IMG/VR virus record: IMGVR_UViG_3300025161_000006
Span: 1 to 64,000 of that record
Origin: a virus
Strand: one strand, 5' to 3'
DNA: 64,000 nucleotides
In this document: piece after piece, positions 47,801-54,273 of the stretch
Position numbering within the stretch: the first letter of the stretch is position 1
Layout of the letters: every line of letters starts with the position of its first letter
Position numbers and translations under genes: made by a program
Notes under the pieces: generated by a model
The model's database searches: none
Seen by the model: the letters and a program-made list of their open reading frames with translations, nothing else
What the model was told of the DNA's origin: nothing

Positions 47801-48813
47801 ATGCACGTAGTAGAGTACTCATGCCTACTATAGTTCCTGGAAAGAGAAGACCTGCTGGGTTTGTTAATACATACATGCATCCTTATGCTAAGGAGAAGGT
47901 GCTGAAAAAAGAGTTTCTTGCTAAACATGGTAAGTTAAGTGCTAAAGCTTTAAGTACTAAGATTAGAGAAGCTCTTGCTCGTGGAGAAAAGCCTTACTCA
48001 GCTAAATTTAATATCTATGATACTACTACAGGGCAGAGAGTAGAAGGATTTAGAGGATTCTTTAATCCCAGTACCAGGATGTCTGTTGTTGACTATAGGA
48101 GAGGGGTATTTGAATATTCTCAAAAACCAACTGAAAATATGGTTAAGAAAGAATCTCCTGTAGACAAGATATTAACAGAAGATGCACAATCTGATGTAGC
48201 AACAGATAATCGTGCTTTTGTAATATATACAGTTCCTTCTACACAGTATAAGGATAGAACAAGAGTTAATGCAGCTAAGACAGACATTACTCTGAGATTT
48301 GCTGTAGACTTTACAACTGCTGATGAAAAAGCTACTCTTAATGCTATTAGAGAGTTCAGGAAAAAGTATGCTGATATAAATCTACTAGATAACAAACTTA
48401 CTGTTACTAAAGAAGATATATCAAGAGTAGCTAATGAAATACGCAGGTTAGGCAAGCCTGAAGTAACAATTAATATTGCTGGTAATGCTCATGATACATT
48501 AAGTGCTAAGGATATATCACAAGCTGCAATAGATAAGTATATGGAAGAATTTATTTACAGATTAAGAAATGAACTTGGCACTGAAGTAGCTATTCAGGCT
48601 ATATATAGTGGTGGACAAACTGGTGCAGATGAAGCTGGTACAAAGGCAGCCTTGAAAGCTCAGATTCCTGCACGTATATATGCTACAGAAGATTTAAGGA
48701 CTAAAAAAGGTTCTGGTATAACAGCCTTTACAGATAGATTCAAGGATGTTAAGATTGATGACGAGGATGAATCTAATGATAGTCAAGTACCTTTCTGCAT
48801 CATAGGATTGTAA
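35824..48813 (+). CDS. Giant virion RNA polymerase polyprotein, about 4329 aa
   Basis: ATG 35824 (MRKFSIDKNV) is preferred to one 27 bases upstream inside the previous gene. Domains in order: N-terminal hydrophobic/Gly region (residues about 60-260), long coiled coil (about 560-1000), a zincin-like site HEAFH at 1911-1915 with EEFRNY downstream, a first polymerase barrel candidate with YKASFFPML (K2977), then a second barrel GYRIPTQAL ... NSDYDIDKMNLIIP with the metal-binding DYDID at 3323-3327. The RxPT and DxDxDxM signatures align with cellular beta-prime (RAPT, NADFDGDQM) and with the DFDID of the phi14:2 virion polymerase. The C-terminus (about 4200-4320) has GGQTGAD at 4263-4269, as in SLOG/YAcAr nucleotide-binding domains. 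Expected to be packed in the virion and ejected to transcribe early genes; the zincin may process this or neighbouring cargo. Confidence 0.9.
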   Translation: MRKFSIDKNVLTENYANPTSITPEEAAKQPILSTPGQIGYTYEQLKRYIPGLVSPYDFQEQLGVYQPASSKVLNGLGKMGITAAATFSDAFIGTAVGLVNMIGGGSFTDNPYSRAVNDLLAKSEEWLPNYRTHAEENMNLLQKLGTANFWADSIIKNTGFALGMLGAAMVGNELAFSKIFGASKLEGQIMRALGAYGDDAVKGIKALDGTILQSSDDVLKALYTNNLDLANLSNEVIQNAKMLKIKSGLQAVTSAAWGAQGEARFESINTRDETYQNLIRDELIKTQQQNPYRLITENDIPEERKQEFKKQAAAAGNIDFALNMPLLTAGELIQFSKVLGRGYKFEKRAFNLLQDKVALDETGKMVIQAPKGFWQKAARAALVTGKVLERPYLEGQEEQLQFAIQEGSEDYVARRNDPNSQGWLTDGFKATVEGLSKAYGTQEGWENFLAGFITSMIPMPTFGAKGAPKFMSPMVESIKELKEGRAAVQSAVNSFNKMYNTYEPLIKGITAIRSYEQDKSKALENDDVFSYESANSMQLTELVMALHELGRLDILKEKIAQARELSGDDIIKMLTITKDAQGNPLPQEKWINPYENTDPDEVKQIYNQRLDKLQAQIDAIAKIKEGVETQFGKYTSAEGRVALIHDLAYAENLDSRIKSMSADLQRLGVVDSEKLAALLEERAKLGLDIAGATTRADISKLDELNKKIIDGIVAFEGENARPELEAMAKANPQALIERARASIQEEPTRRAGLRLIHTSILEKTNTKREEIVKEKAALNENKEIAEEEKTAKNAELDKQLEIYDKVLKTSQDRLSELLGNNYDWIADELKALEEENARYTKAKEELDALVKQQNALVEKIAEVQTNKLATLGPVYGLSKEEYINRLVALHDAQEQLNANVAARMKEAPHLSEDIFKLVTDISRAQNAKLRALNNYMNNVKAIHDNPEAFQKRLDKLFDHLNNRAVESRIATLKEATDLANGRMAFVDNASKEVLVAEKTGDKAYTLYGRNAASGEFSINKGTYDIDKDFIERYTPLYELQVKKVTDDNRLNPEDVNGTSDAGSLSDMAPITSTRKYNRVSFRIPYFRPGVLFVTTDAYYLREQTDKGDGIPATAADVKKAIDSASTPQQKANIRYDRFNSRNNVLSGRFKVKVRELTAEQVGAPGTFEGVGKFAFIVDIDGDYVDMDGKKIPESEALENGIYTSIRLPQHAIETVSMEHPEDSSKTVDMYVIVDKNNRQLTLPIADKKALQEEINNYERFYNKIKDGDILPITAKFQGKEVGGENRPTGEVLSNMSEATHKVTVVTKGFVEAGNTRYTAPNGFVFVVDENNNVIQLQPRTLTEDEVNSILEIAEYIAEEGIDDAGNLIASKLEGDSEAEGTTTTQKSPEEAELEAAMSEAVKKISQGAKAKVPLFEAIASLVYTPTRSNLSDAAYNKMRSEMSDMISSYSDKYNNAKTDEEKQAVVLEVRNKLTEIIDKFVPRTNNEDRIYFVGALSDESLPLGLSNLVNIGGNFYELRDADGKLNEDTRKALKEALANRMMQISTTLVNSHKPINVLQSAKRDMANHTITLKTKEEKDRFEFVKKNTTTDAVVGSTEIPTRLGQSLRIGDSSAYEQKRPSSDEEDLGEGTPLDSILGGKKAQEQATPKGKASARGKKVNYTKGPRGKRYYFEPIKKGNKVIGYKRRVASTKEEIALANKQAKQNFVRVEDSKGRIRKVNGSILFQLDTGATKSTQHGTTTKSTEGKSNLEALREAMGIKKDVKIKPQKPTGRAKELLEAFEKVELVDDGTIEGGVKGTEEALKKLAEAQKQQSQGTPEQKPTESKETPKTPPRVDTNKLPEEEAPYRLASELPEYEKEDIEKARAWVQSKFGNSITFEVVDRLINGKAWGMFYDACIFLYKHAEVGTAYHEAFHAVKRMYLSDREWRDIANEFRARPENKGKTFTDSQIEEALAEEFRNYVLSDGKLEIRSPKKHSFFSRLLDLIKRLFGMDKSSIKELYDKVLSGYYKDMRPIRSGVAELKSQNATPGDIYANKPAYREIQSTKYSASMEGALLEGMAYHFSAALFTSSKEADVIQKLFSKVGVSGEVVEDAMNYCKDALTKTRDNLIRIAQQTTDATEREGFLERAKVLDEYLNNWNYTIERFSLYLKRFGISLNIRERTAAEAAIDTEMNEDAASENETNVENVDRELEDSGKSTDYIYKSLTVSSKKTASRVVKMLIATLAEVSEKGAIIRNELGLPKLVGYGRAFNVMSNVLANTTNVRSFLDKLNTLSNRPGFTWVKYFINRIKAQHIVEAGNQDISIRQLSTFFAAAQTFCKYKHTGNIILVDEAGKDTIVNANRLSSERRVLIEWMARASKDAASKDNKFLVIDNGVIKYNAKALLSKYSHGKFNADDALSFLNDIGVYLSDMPEDREMREAIIKKAQSIYEAVVKHMDDKGLSAEAHIYADVNKGDNSIQSIIRAEMSLLGGIDDIENSYRDVNGRNIYAINLYGYTTFMLEDIKSIIAEARKENKSVEEIRGLLIQKYPQLGEEYAKHSLLLDKLINGENVEMHLISGLNPGEYADTVPATKMKGPDRVRLEFNNHKKGVYSMSQPADNSVKRVFTFGQFFTKEEVRTNKHINAFVWYLRDEIALRAAHSKAGENYTKVKNNLYRGVMIDFVRKYLATDEQRAQFDKELKEAIDNGSKEAINSMLAGMIDSITQSIAAGIKAESDSMTKLLLYNNLVQSDDSTGTTLYSSSALDFDSTKALTKDELDAEVMHYTVNQMVSKMEQMKLFLGDMLYSKDLLEKYKRNNAAISPKKICFAETKDSPVERVTQTVVQGADNGHLLYDERTGRKILRTLVVEDPVVKSDLYDAYAEVIDDPKPYKEITETDGFCFITMDEWRRMLLRVGEWTEAHELLYHYEMQQYLGNLVKQGKFAKDDFYRLFGHNEYGKVYYVGKEVKAKDIKLKVNSLKAQYYGPIVGGGSAMTMYKASFFPMLPSAFMDKNGKITKTSMAKVYYAAMLNGIGIVGFQSANKGLTSIANPNNKLYTGDRQLNIAFDKPEELADNMSFQDTYYEHWGIQQDTGFDRHNENVLGTQMMKIIRSYIYSEGKPVNEKQARRLRGLDELNARRLQYGVKNLINTLGLTYDSQRDVYIIDAESLDSIKTRLINVAAARDVPENIIEAINNLSPSYGAELIVDRKTMEKLLTSIAKNMTISRKVRGSAPYQVPSTLFEPDEFVKTKTKEGNKEYLTSNFLKTYRNENGAITKMQVYLPSYLEGVINPKNVDASLLQLIGYRIPTQALASIEAIEVAGFLPAHYGDVIVLPTEVVAKTNSDYDIDKMNLIIPRYYTVNKQLADGRIVTEHHVIKGTKIAYDSYVADVEAHNIVSENRQAIMSFDEWMEQSIENDMINTISSILTDPSNFKHLIEPVGPGNLSKLRSDLDLLTQGIFRENFATDEEYEAARKQALQRESSYGFDSFISPTFNVRFEEEAIEGKESIGIVALALTFKIISAEHEVSVAPQIEVSNPYTRETRTVATYIRLLHNTNEKGEISLSKQTDVEGKSINNTLSKYASLTVDNIKTMDLKRLDVTTATLPVIEYLVMAGVPVETIHLFLKQPAIQRFLQLQEYYESATAVSQDDDANVSMIHSMVEEEFAVENMSAYDIPSTVDAKTLEDAIKKFILNKGSLSAEAKAFQIAMLRDYRHYMSVAKGLSSAVQAVQYDTQSVGSSIGRIIYMLTLKERALEQGIIQGFDKILGYAGEHSFVKPYRETLEEVLKIYHPYFIQLYNEPFYESLTDLARKLTSSGTYYSKDEVIRILDNYASEFITYLMMTREVSINGTKINKPVSEMTDALFTGEDAVGARIARIKDIIRRGDMGEQFDNAEEYALYNNYSDNAFIRSISAIYDSETNMWGVVSFNNKLEAIESDDVTKGWQELFDAGDPLATELVLLAIHQTGIKDVPGSLIKFMPANIYADMISSVLRTADVTIDHSEIQSFQNQFILNNARSRVLMPTIVPGKRRPAGFVNTYMHPYAKEKVLKKEFLAKHGKLSAKALSTKIREALARGEKPYSAKFNIYDTTTGQRVEGFRGFFNPSTRMSVVDYRRGVFEYSQKPTENMVKKESPVDKILTEDAQSDVATDNRAFVIYTVPSTQYKDRTRVNAAKTDITLRFAVDFTTADEKATLNAIREFRKKYADINLLDNKLTVTKEDISRVANEIRRLGKPEVTINIAGNAHDTLSAKDISQAAIDKYMEEFIYRLRNELGTEVAIQAIYSGGQTGADEAGTKAALKAQIPARIYATEDLRTKKGSGITAFTDRFKDVKIDDEDESNDSQVPFCIIGL

Positions 48814-48838
48814 TATATGGTGGTAACATATAAAGTTT

Positions 48839-48846
48839 TATCTTTG
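48839..48846 (+). promoter_or_regulatory. Promoter-like -7 box TATCTTTG before the 1608-aa gene
   Basis: TATCTTTG (48839-48846) is preceded by ACATATAAAGTTT, like the box at 14216. The nearest TTG (48808-48810) is 28 bases away, too far for a canonical -33 element. Confidence 0.45.
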
Positions 48847-48864
48847 TAATATAAACTCATTCAT

Positions 48865-51800
48865 ATGGCAACAAGCTGTCAATTTAGAGGTAGTGAAGCA
48901 TCAACTAAAGCATGGTTCAGGACAAGAGGCTTGATAGATAAGTATTTAAACATTCTTGACCTTCCGGGGTTTAGAAGAGAAAATACTAAGTGGAGTAACT
49001 ATGCTAAGACTAAGTTTAATATAGAAGGCAGACTTTTCTATGAGGAGAACAATGGCACCAAGGCTGTACCTAATAAGGAAATGTTTGAGAAGATAGATAA
49101 AGCTAAGAAAGATAATGGTACATATTACAGTATACAAAGTACAGCACAGGAGCCTGTAGTTATTGCCAAGTCCTCAGATATAGAAAAGCAGATGGCAGAC
49201 TTACTCAAAGCTCTTGGTATATCTACTGAAGTTGTTGACAACATCACTGATGCAGCTGGTAATAAGATACATGCACTTGCTAAGATTGATATTTTCAAAC
49301 AAGTGCTTCAGGTTGTTCATGGAGAAATAAGCCCTCAGGTTATCTCTGAAGAAGCTGCTCATGTGTTCTTTAAGTTATTGCCAGAGAATCATCCTCTGCG
49401 TAAAAGTGCTATGGAGAGAGTTACTCAAACTCAGATGTATGCACAGATTAAGCAGCAATATGCTGAGGCATATAATCATGATGAGCAAAAGATAAGGGAA
49501 GAAGCTGTAGGGCATCTTATTGCTCAGGAAGTAGTTAAGCTGTATAACAAGACAGTTGAAACTGCATCTACAAAATCCTGGATACAGAAGTTATTTGAAG
49601 CTATAACTTCATTTCTTAAAAATAGGTTTGCTCACTTGCCATCATCATCCTTTGATGATATTATGGCTCCATACAGAGAAATAGCTCGTAAGATGGTTAA
49701 TAAGGATATAGATGAGCTAAGAACCATTGATGAAGTAAAAGGGCAGTATAGTCATCCTGATGAGTTCTACTTCTATAATCTAAGTCCAGAGGTAAAAAAA
49801 CACCGGGAGGCTTTAATTACAGCTATTAAGAATCCACCTGTTACTATACGTTCAAGGCGTGATGAAAATGGTAAGGTCATTGAAGAGTATGTTAAGGCTG
49901 ATGGTACAGTAGTTAAGCATAGGGTTACTGACTATGTTAAGGCAATGTACAGGCGTGTGTTTGGTGATGAGCCTGCTACACTTGAAACAAGAATACAAGC
50001 TGCCAGAGGTACGTATATTCATGCTATCAAGCAGATAACTATGCAGATGCTCATAGAGGGCAGGACAATAGCACCTAACAACAGGACTGTGCTTAATGAA
50101 ATAGCTGAGAAGGCAAGATTACAGGCACTTGAGAAAGGTGATGTAGCTGATATAGCAAGTAAGATTGGTGATACACTATTTGAGCTGGGTAATGATAAGG
50201 CAACACACTATTCATCTCTAGGTGTTCTTGTTGAATCTACCAAGCAAGTATACAGTACAATACAGAGAAACCAAGAGAGGATAAATAAGTTAACAGGAGA
50301 TAAGGAAGGTAAGGCAACTATTATTCCTGAAGCTGTAGTATATGATGAAGCAAAGGACCTTGCAGGTACAATAGACTTGCTTGTAGTATATAGTAATGGT
50401 GTGATAGGAAGATATGAATACAAGACAATAGATTTTACAGGTAAAGGATATATCTCTGACCTTAAGGTAAGAGGTTATGAAATACAGACATCCTGGTATT
50501 CACGTATACTTGTTGAAGCATATGGAGCTACAGACTTTGCAGAATCTGTAGTTATACCTACTGGCGTATGGAATATTCGTGGTACTAATAGAGTACTCAG
50601 AGTAAGTGAGGTTCTTAGTGAGGCAGAGGCTAAGGATAAACCATATCTTGAGCATATACCTATTAAGAGCTTCACTATGGATGAGGATGTGAATGAAAGT
50701 TTGAAGAAGCTATATGCTCAGCAAGATTTACTTCAGGCTAAGTTAAAAGTAGACCCTTATGGCCCACAAGCTGATACTATCAAGGTCAAACTGCGCAGGA
50801 TAGAAGATGCTATCAAGAAGATAGCTCTGTATAATGACTTCAACTATATTGTCACTATGGTCAACGATATATCTAAAGACTATAGTACAAGAAGAAAACT
50901 TGGTAAAGGTTCACCCAGAGCTATTGACGAGGAATACCTTAATGATATACTCACTGAGTTGAATGTATATAAAGATATTCTGTCTAATGTGCTTTACAGG
51001 TCTAAGTCTATCAAGCTCACAGCAGCTGAAGAATCTAAGATGAATGAAGCTATAGGGCAGATAGAAGGACTACTTTATGCTGTTAATGGTAGTATGATTG
51101 ACCTGGTTAATGCTTCTACACGTGAAGGAGGAGATATAAGGAGACCTGGTAGAGCTATTAGTGCTCTTGGTAGAATATTTAAGAGCCTTAGTGAAATAGA
51201 CCATCCTGCTTTTAAAAAGCTTAATGAGATTATGCGTAATGTATCTACACAGGCATTTAATGATACACAGAAGGTAATAGAAGAAATTACAAAGAAGAGA
51301 GAAGCTCTTAAGCAATGGGCTGAAGCTAATGGTATGTCTCTTATGGATGCTTACAGGAAGTTAATAACAATAAGGACACTTCCTGATGGTACCAGGGAAA
51401 AGCAACTTATTACAAAGTATAGTGCTAAGTACTGGCAAGACCTGGCTAAGGCACGTAGAGAAAAGAGACTACAGTGGATGCTTGCTAATACTAAGTTAGA
51501 GACACGTAATGGCAGAATTTATTATAATGAAGCTACAGAGAAAGTATTTAAGGATAAGAGGCAGAAGTATATTGAGATGCTTGAGTCCAGATATCCTGGT
51601 GAATCTGGTGCACAGACAAGAAAGTTATTACTGGATAAGTGGGATGCTAAATATAATGTAACAACACATCCAGATACAGCTGTATTCAATCCTAAGAACT
51701 GGCTTATCAACCCTAAAGAATCTGAAGAGTACTTATCGGATGAGTGGAAGTATATAAGAAACAACCAGCCTCTTATGGATTTCTATAATATGCTTGTTAA

Positions 51801-53691
51801 GTATAACAGGCAGTTCGCTGCAATGACATCAAGAGATATAAGCATCACCTTCATACCTAATGTTGTCAATGATATGATTAGCAGGATTGGGCAGAATGGT
51901 ATTGCATCACTTGGTTCTATGAAGATGAACATACTTGATTCTCTTGCAGTACAGCAGTCAGATACTATTCGGGGTAATATTGACCCAGATACAGGTAAAC
52001 CAATTGCTGCTATACCACTGCTGTACACTACTAACATAGACCCTGATAGTAAGAGTGATGACCTTGCTACTAATCTTATACTCTTTGCTAAGAGTGCATA
52101 CTCTTATAAATATCTTTCTGAGACAGAAAATCTGGTGAAGAGCATAAGAGCTATTATCTCAGGGCCAAGATATGCAACTAATGTGGCGGATAATAAAGGT
52201 AGGCCGTTAAGAAATGAATCTGGTAAGTTACTTGAGATGAGTGGTATGCCTGCTGATGACCTTGCTTTATTTGATAAGTTTGTAAATGCTCTATGGTATG
52301 GACAGAATGTACAGGGAGACTTTACAGCTAATGTACTTGGTAAAGAAATATCTCTTGCTAAGACCATTGGGTTCTTGCAGAAGTTTATAACCTTTAAAGC
52401 ACTTGGTCTGAACCTATTTAACTCTCTGGGTAATGACCTTGGTGAAGTAGGCAATGCCTGGATGGTAGCTTCTGAAGGAAGGTACTTCAATAAAGGTGAT
52501 ATTAAGTCTGCTATTAAAGACATAACTGAAGGTAATGCTGACTTTGTTGAAGCAGCTGAGAGGATATTCAATCCCCATACTCATAATGTAATTGGTGAGC
52601 AGGTTAATAAGATAGCTGCTACATCTATTGAGAGAGCTTTAACAATGGATAATGCTCTTATACTTATGAAAGAGCCTGGTAAGATGCTTAATAGAGTTGT
52701 GATGATGGCAATGCTTAACCATTATGGAGTAGATGCTGATGGTAATATTGACAGGCTTGATAAGATAAGGAAGACTAATCCTAATGCACAGTCATTAAGG
52801 GCTATGTTAATACGTGATGCCGATGGAAATATAACTCTTAAGGGTGTTAGTGAAGCAGAGATTATGAGGTTTAGACATAGAATACAGAAAGTAATCAATT
52901 ATACACGTGGTGAAACTGCTGAACATGACATTAGAGCTATCAATACAACCATAGCTGGTAGGTTACTTATGCACTTTAAGAATTGGATTCCTGGACTTTA
53001 TATGTCCCGATTTGGAGATTTAAGATTTGACGAAACACTTAATGATTTTGATGCAGGTAGGATGAATATAACCTATCATCAGATAATAGATGGCGGATTA
53101 AAGAATGCTGTAGCAGAGGTAAAAAATTTATTGGGGGAGGTAATTACGGGAGGATACCTTTTTGGAGGTATTAACAAGATGAATATGGCAATTGCCGAAG
53201 CAAATTACAGGAAGTACATGGCTGAGCATCCAGAGTTAAGTAGGGAATCATTTACTCTTGAAGATTATAAGGAACTTGTAAGGTCTAAACTTAAGGGTGC
53301 TGTCACAGAGCTAAGGATGATACTGGCATTTATTGCTCTTGTGCTTGGTGCTAAAGCTGCTATACCTGACGATGAAGAAGATGAACTGTTAAGTAGCCTA
53401 TCAAGAAGCAGCTATTTACTTGCCAACAGAACATCTCTTGAGTTCTTATTCTTCTATTCACCTAAGGCTATGAGTCAGCTTATAACCAGCCCCTTTACTA
53501 TGTATGGTCTTGTTACAGATGTTGGTAATATGGCTTCTAACTTTGTATCAGAGACATATAAAGCTCTTACAGGTACAGAAGACCCTTCAGATAGGTCACC
53601 CTTTGGGTACTATTTTGTAACAAGGTTTATACCTGGTGGTAGCTCTGTAACCAAAGCTCTTGACATCTATAACTCATTCAGAACTAAATAA
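48865..53691 (+). CDS. Large cargo protein with PD-(D/E)XK nuclease and degenerate zincin, 1608 aa
   Basis: Residues about 140-230 resemble a zincin, but the first zinc His is replaced: EEAAH at 162-166, followed by REEAVGHLIAQEV. Residues about 370-550 form a PD-(D/E)XK nuclease of the RecB/Cas4 type: GTIDLL with D504, EYK with E518 and K520, and the QTSWY motif (541-545). Much of the remainder is helical, with a hydrophobic helix near the C-terminus (about 1490-1515, LRMILAFIALVLGAKAAI). It closes the cargo operon. It may help the ejected polymerase complex or act on host DNA on entry; both are inferences. Confidence 0.82.
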   Translation: MATSCQFRGSEASTKAWFRTRGLIDKYLNILDLPGFRRENTKWSNYAKTKFNIEGRLFYEENNGTKAVPNKEMFEKIDKAKKDNGTYYSIQSTAQEPVVIAKSSDIEKQMADLLKALGISTEVVDNITDAAGNKIHALAKIDIFKQVLQVVHGEISPQVISEEAAHVFFKLLPENHPLRKSAMERVTQTQMYAQIKQQYAEAYNHDEQKIREEAVGHLIAQEVVKLYNKTVETASTKSWIQKLFEAITSFLKNRFAHLPSSSFDDIMAPYREIARKMVNKDIDELRTIDEVKGQYSHPDEFYFYNLSPEVKKHREALITAIKNPPVTIRSRRDENGKVIEEYVKADGTVVKHRVTDYVKAMYRRVFGDEPATLETRIQAARGTYIHAIKQITMQMLIEGRTIAPNNRTVLNEIAEKARLQALEKGDVADIASKIGDTLFELGNDKATHYSSLGVLVESTKQVYSTIQRNQERINKLTGDKEGKATIIPEAVVYDEAKDLAGTIDLLVVYSNGVIGRYEYKTIDFTGKGYISDLKVRGYEIQTSWYSRILVEAYGATDFAESVVIPTGVWNIRGTNRVLRVSEVLSEAEAKDKPYLEHIPIKSFTMDEDVNESLKKLYAQQDLLQAKLKVDPYGPQADTIKVKLRRIEDAIKKIALYNDFNYIVTMVNDISKDYSTRRKLGKGSPRAIDEEYLNDILTELNVYKDILSNVLYRSKSIKLTAAEESKMNEAIGQIEGLLYAVNGSMIDLVNASTREGGDIRRPGRAISALGRIFKSLSEIDHPAFKKLNEIMRNVSTQAFNDTQKVIEEITKKREALKQWAEANGMSLMDAYRKLITIRTLPDGTREKQLITKYSAKYWQDLAKARREKRLQWMLANTKLETRNGRIYYNEATEKVFKDKRQKYIEMLESRYPGESGAQTRKLLLDKWDAKYNVTTHPDTAVFNPKNWLINPKESEEYLSDEWKYIRNNQPLMDFYNMLVKYNRQFAAMTSRDISITFIPNVVNDMISRIGQNGIASLGSMKMNILDSLAVQQSDTIRGNIDPDTGKPIAAIPLLYTTNIDPDSKSDDLATNLILFAKSAYSYKYLSETENLVKSIRAIISGPRYATNVADNKGRPLRNESGKLLEMSGMPADDLALFDKFVNALWYGQNVQGDFTANVLGKEISLAKTIGFLQKFITFKALGLNLFNSLGNDLGEVGNAWMVASEGRYFNKGDIKSAIKDITEGNADFVEAAERIFNPHTHNVIGEQVNKIAATSIERALTMDNALILMKEPGKMLNRVVMMAMLNHYGVDADGNIDRLDKIRKTNPNAQSLRAMLIRDADGNITLKGVSEAEIMRFRHRIQKVINYTRGETAEHDIRAINTTIAGRLLMHFKNWIPGLYMSRFGDLRFDETLNDFDAGRMNITYHQIIDGGLKNAVAEVKNLLGEVITGGYLFGGINKMNMAIAEANYRKYMAEHPELSRESFTLEDYKELVRSKLKGAVTELRMILAFIALVLGAKAAIPDDEEDELLSSLSRSSYLLANRTSLEFLFFYSPKAMSQLITSPFTMYGLVTDVGNMASNFVSETYKALTGTEDPSDRSPFGYYFVTRFIPGGSSVTKALDIYNSFRTK

Positions 53692-53697
53692 GTGGAA

Positions 53698-53724
53698 GGG
53701 TGTAATTACAATGTAATTACACCC
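53698..53724. terminator. Bidirectional hairpin between converging operons
   Basis: GGGTGTAATTAC (53698-53709) AAT GTAATTACACCC (53713-53724) is a perfect 12-bp stem with a 3-base loop, 6 bases past the stop of the plus-strand gene and 9 bases before the stop of the minus-strand gene. There is no long T-tract on either side, but position strongly suggests termination from both sides. Confidence 0.85.
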
Positions 53725-53732
53725 CCACGTTA

Positions 53733-53981
53733 TTATACAAGTTCTATGTGTGGATATCTACTCTTAATATAACGTGCTATTGTTTTAGCAGCTCTCTTCT
53801 TATTACTACAATAAAATACAGTGTTCAAAGGGTCACCAACAACTTTGTAGGGTTTCTTACGTGCATCTCTCTTCTTAACAATAGCAAGCCATTTCATAGC
53901 AATTTCTCTGGCTACTCTATCTTCTTTAAATAGCAGAGCATAAGTTGTTAAAGGTTTGGGTTCATTACTTGCGTACATCAT
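53733..53981 (-). CDS. Small basic hypothetical protein, 82 aa
   Basis: Lys/Arg-rich and helical, with KKRDARKKPYKVVGDPLNTV followed by FYCSNKKRAAKTIARYI; a nucleic-acid-binding or adaptor role is possible. An alternative start lies 3 bases further in. The gene overlaps the upstream one by 17 bases and is the last gene of the minus-strand block before the bidirectional hairpin. Confidence 0.7.
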   Translation of the reverse strand: MMYASNEPKPLTTYALLFKEDRVAREIAMKWLAIVKKRDARKKPYKVVGDPLNTVFYCSNKKRAAKTIARYIKSRYPHIELV

Positions 53982-54255
53982 AAGCAGTTAAATTTTTAAC
54001 ATGTTCAACTTCTTCTTTTGTATATACACCATAGGTTAGATAAATCCACGAGACAAGCATTTCTGCTTCTTTATCAGTTAATCCTTTCTCTTTAGCATAT
54101 TTCAAGCATTCATTAAACACCTGTTCTCTCTTCTCCTTAGTTGTAAGAAATATCTTCTTAAACTTTGGCACATTGTAATAAATAATAGGAAAGTGATTAA
54201 TCTCTCCCTGCTTACTAACGAACATTCTTGTTAGTTCTTTTTCTATCTCTGTCAT
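53965..54255 (-). CDS. Hypothetical 96-aa protein
   Basis: Helical, mixed charge (TTKEKREQVFNECLKYAKEK and a second helix GLTDKEAEMLVSWIYLTYGV). The AACAGAAAGCTATG context at the start resembles other starts here. It is 18 bases from the uracil-DNA glycosylase gene and overlaps the basic protein gene, so all three are probably on one message. No family recognised. Confidence 0.72.
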   Translation of the reverse strand: MTEIEKELTRMFVSKQGEINHFPIIYYNVPKFKKIFLTTKEKREQVFNECLKYAKEKGLTDKEAEMLVSWIYLTYGVYTKEEVEHVKNLTAYDVRK

Positions 54256-54273
54256 AGCTTTCTGTTTTAGCTG

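Noticed and set aside
1428-53691. Alternative genetic code (TAG or TGA recoding), known in some crAss-like phages
   Set aside because: Genes end at TAA, TAG and TGA with correct spacing to the next start, and long genes have no internal stops, so the standard code suffices.
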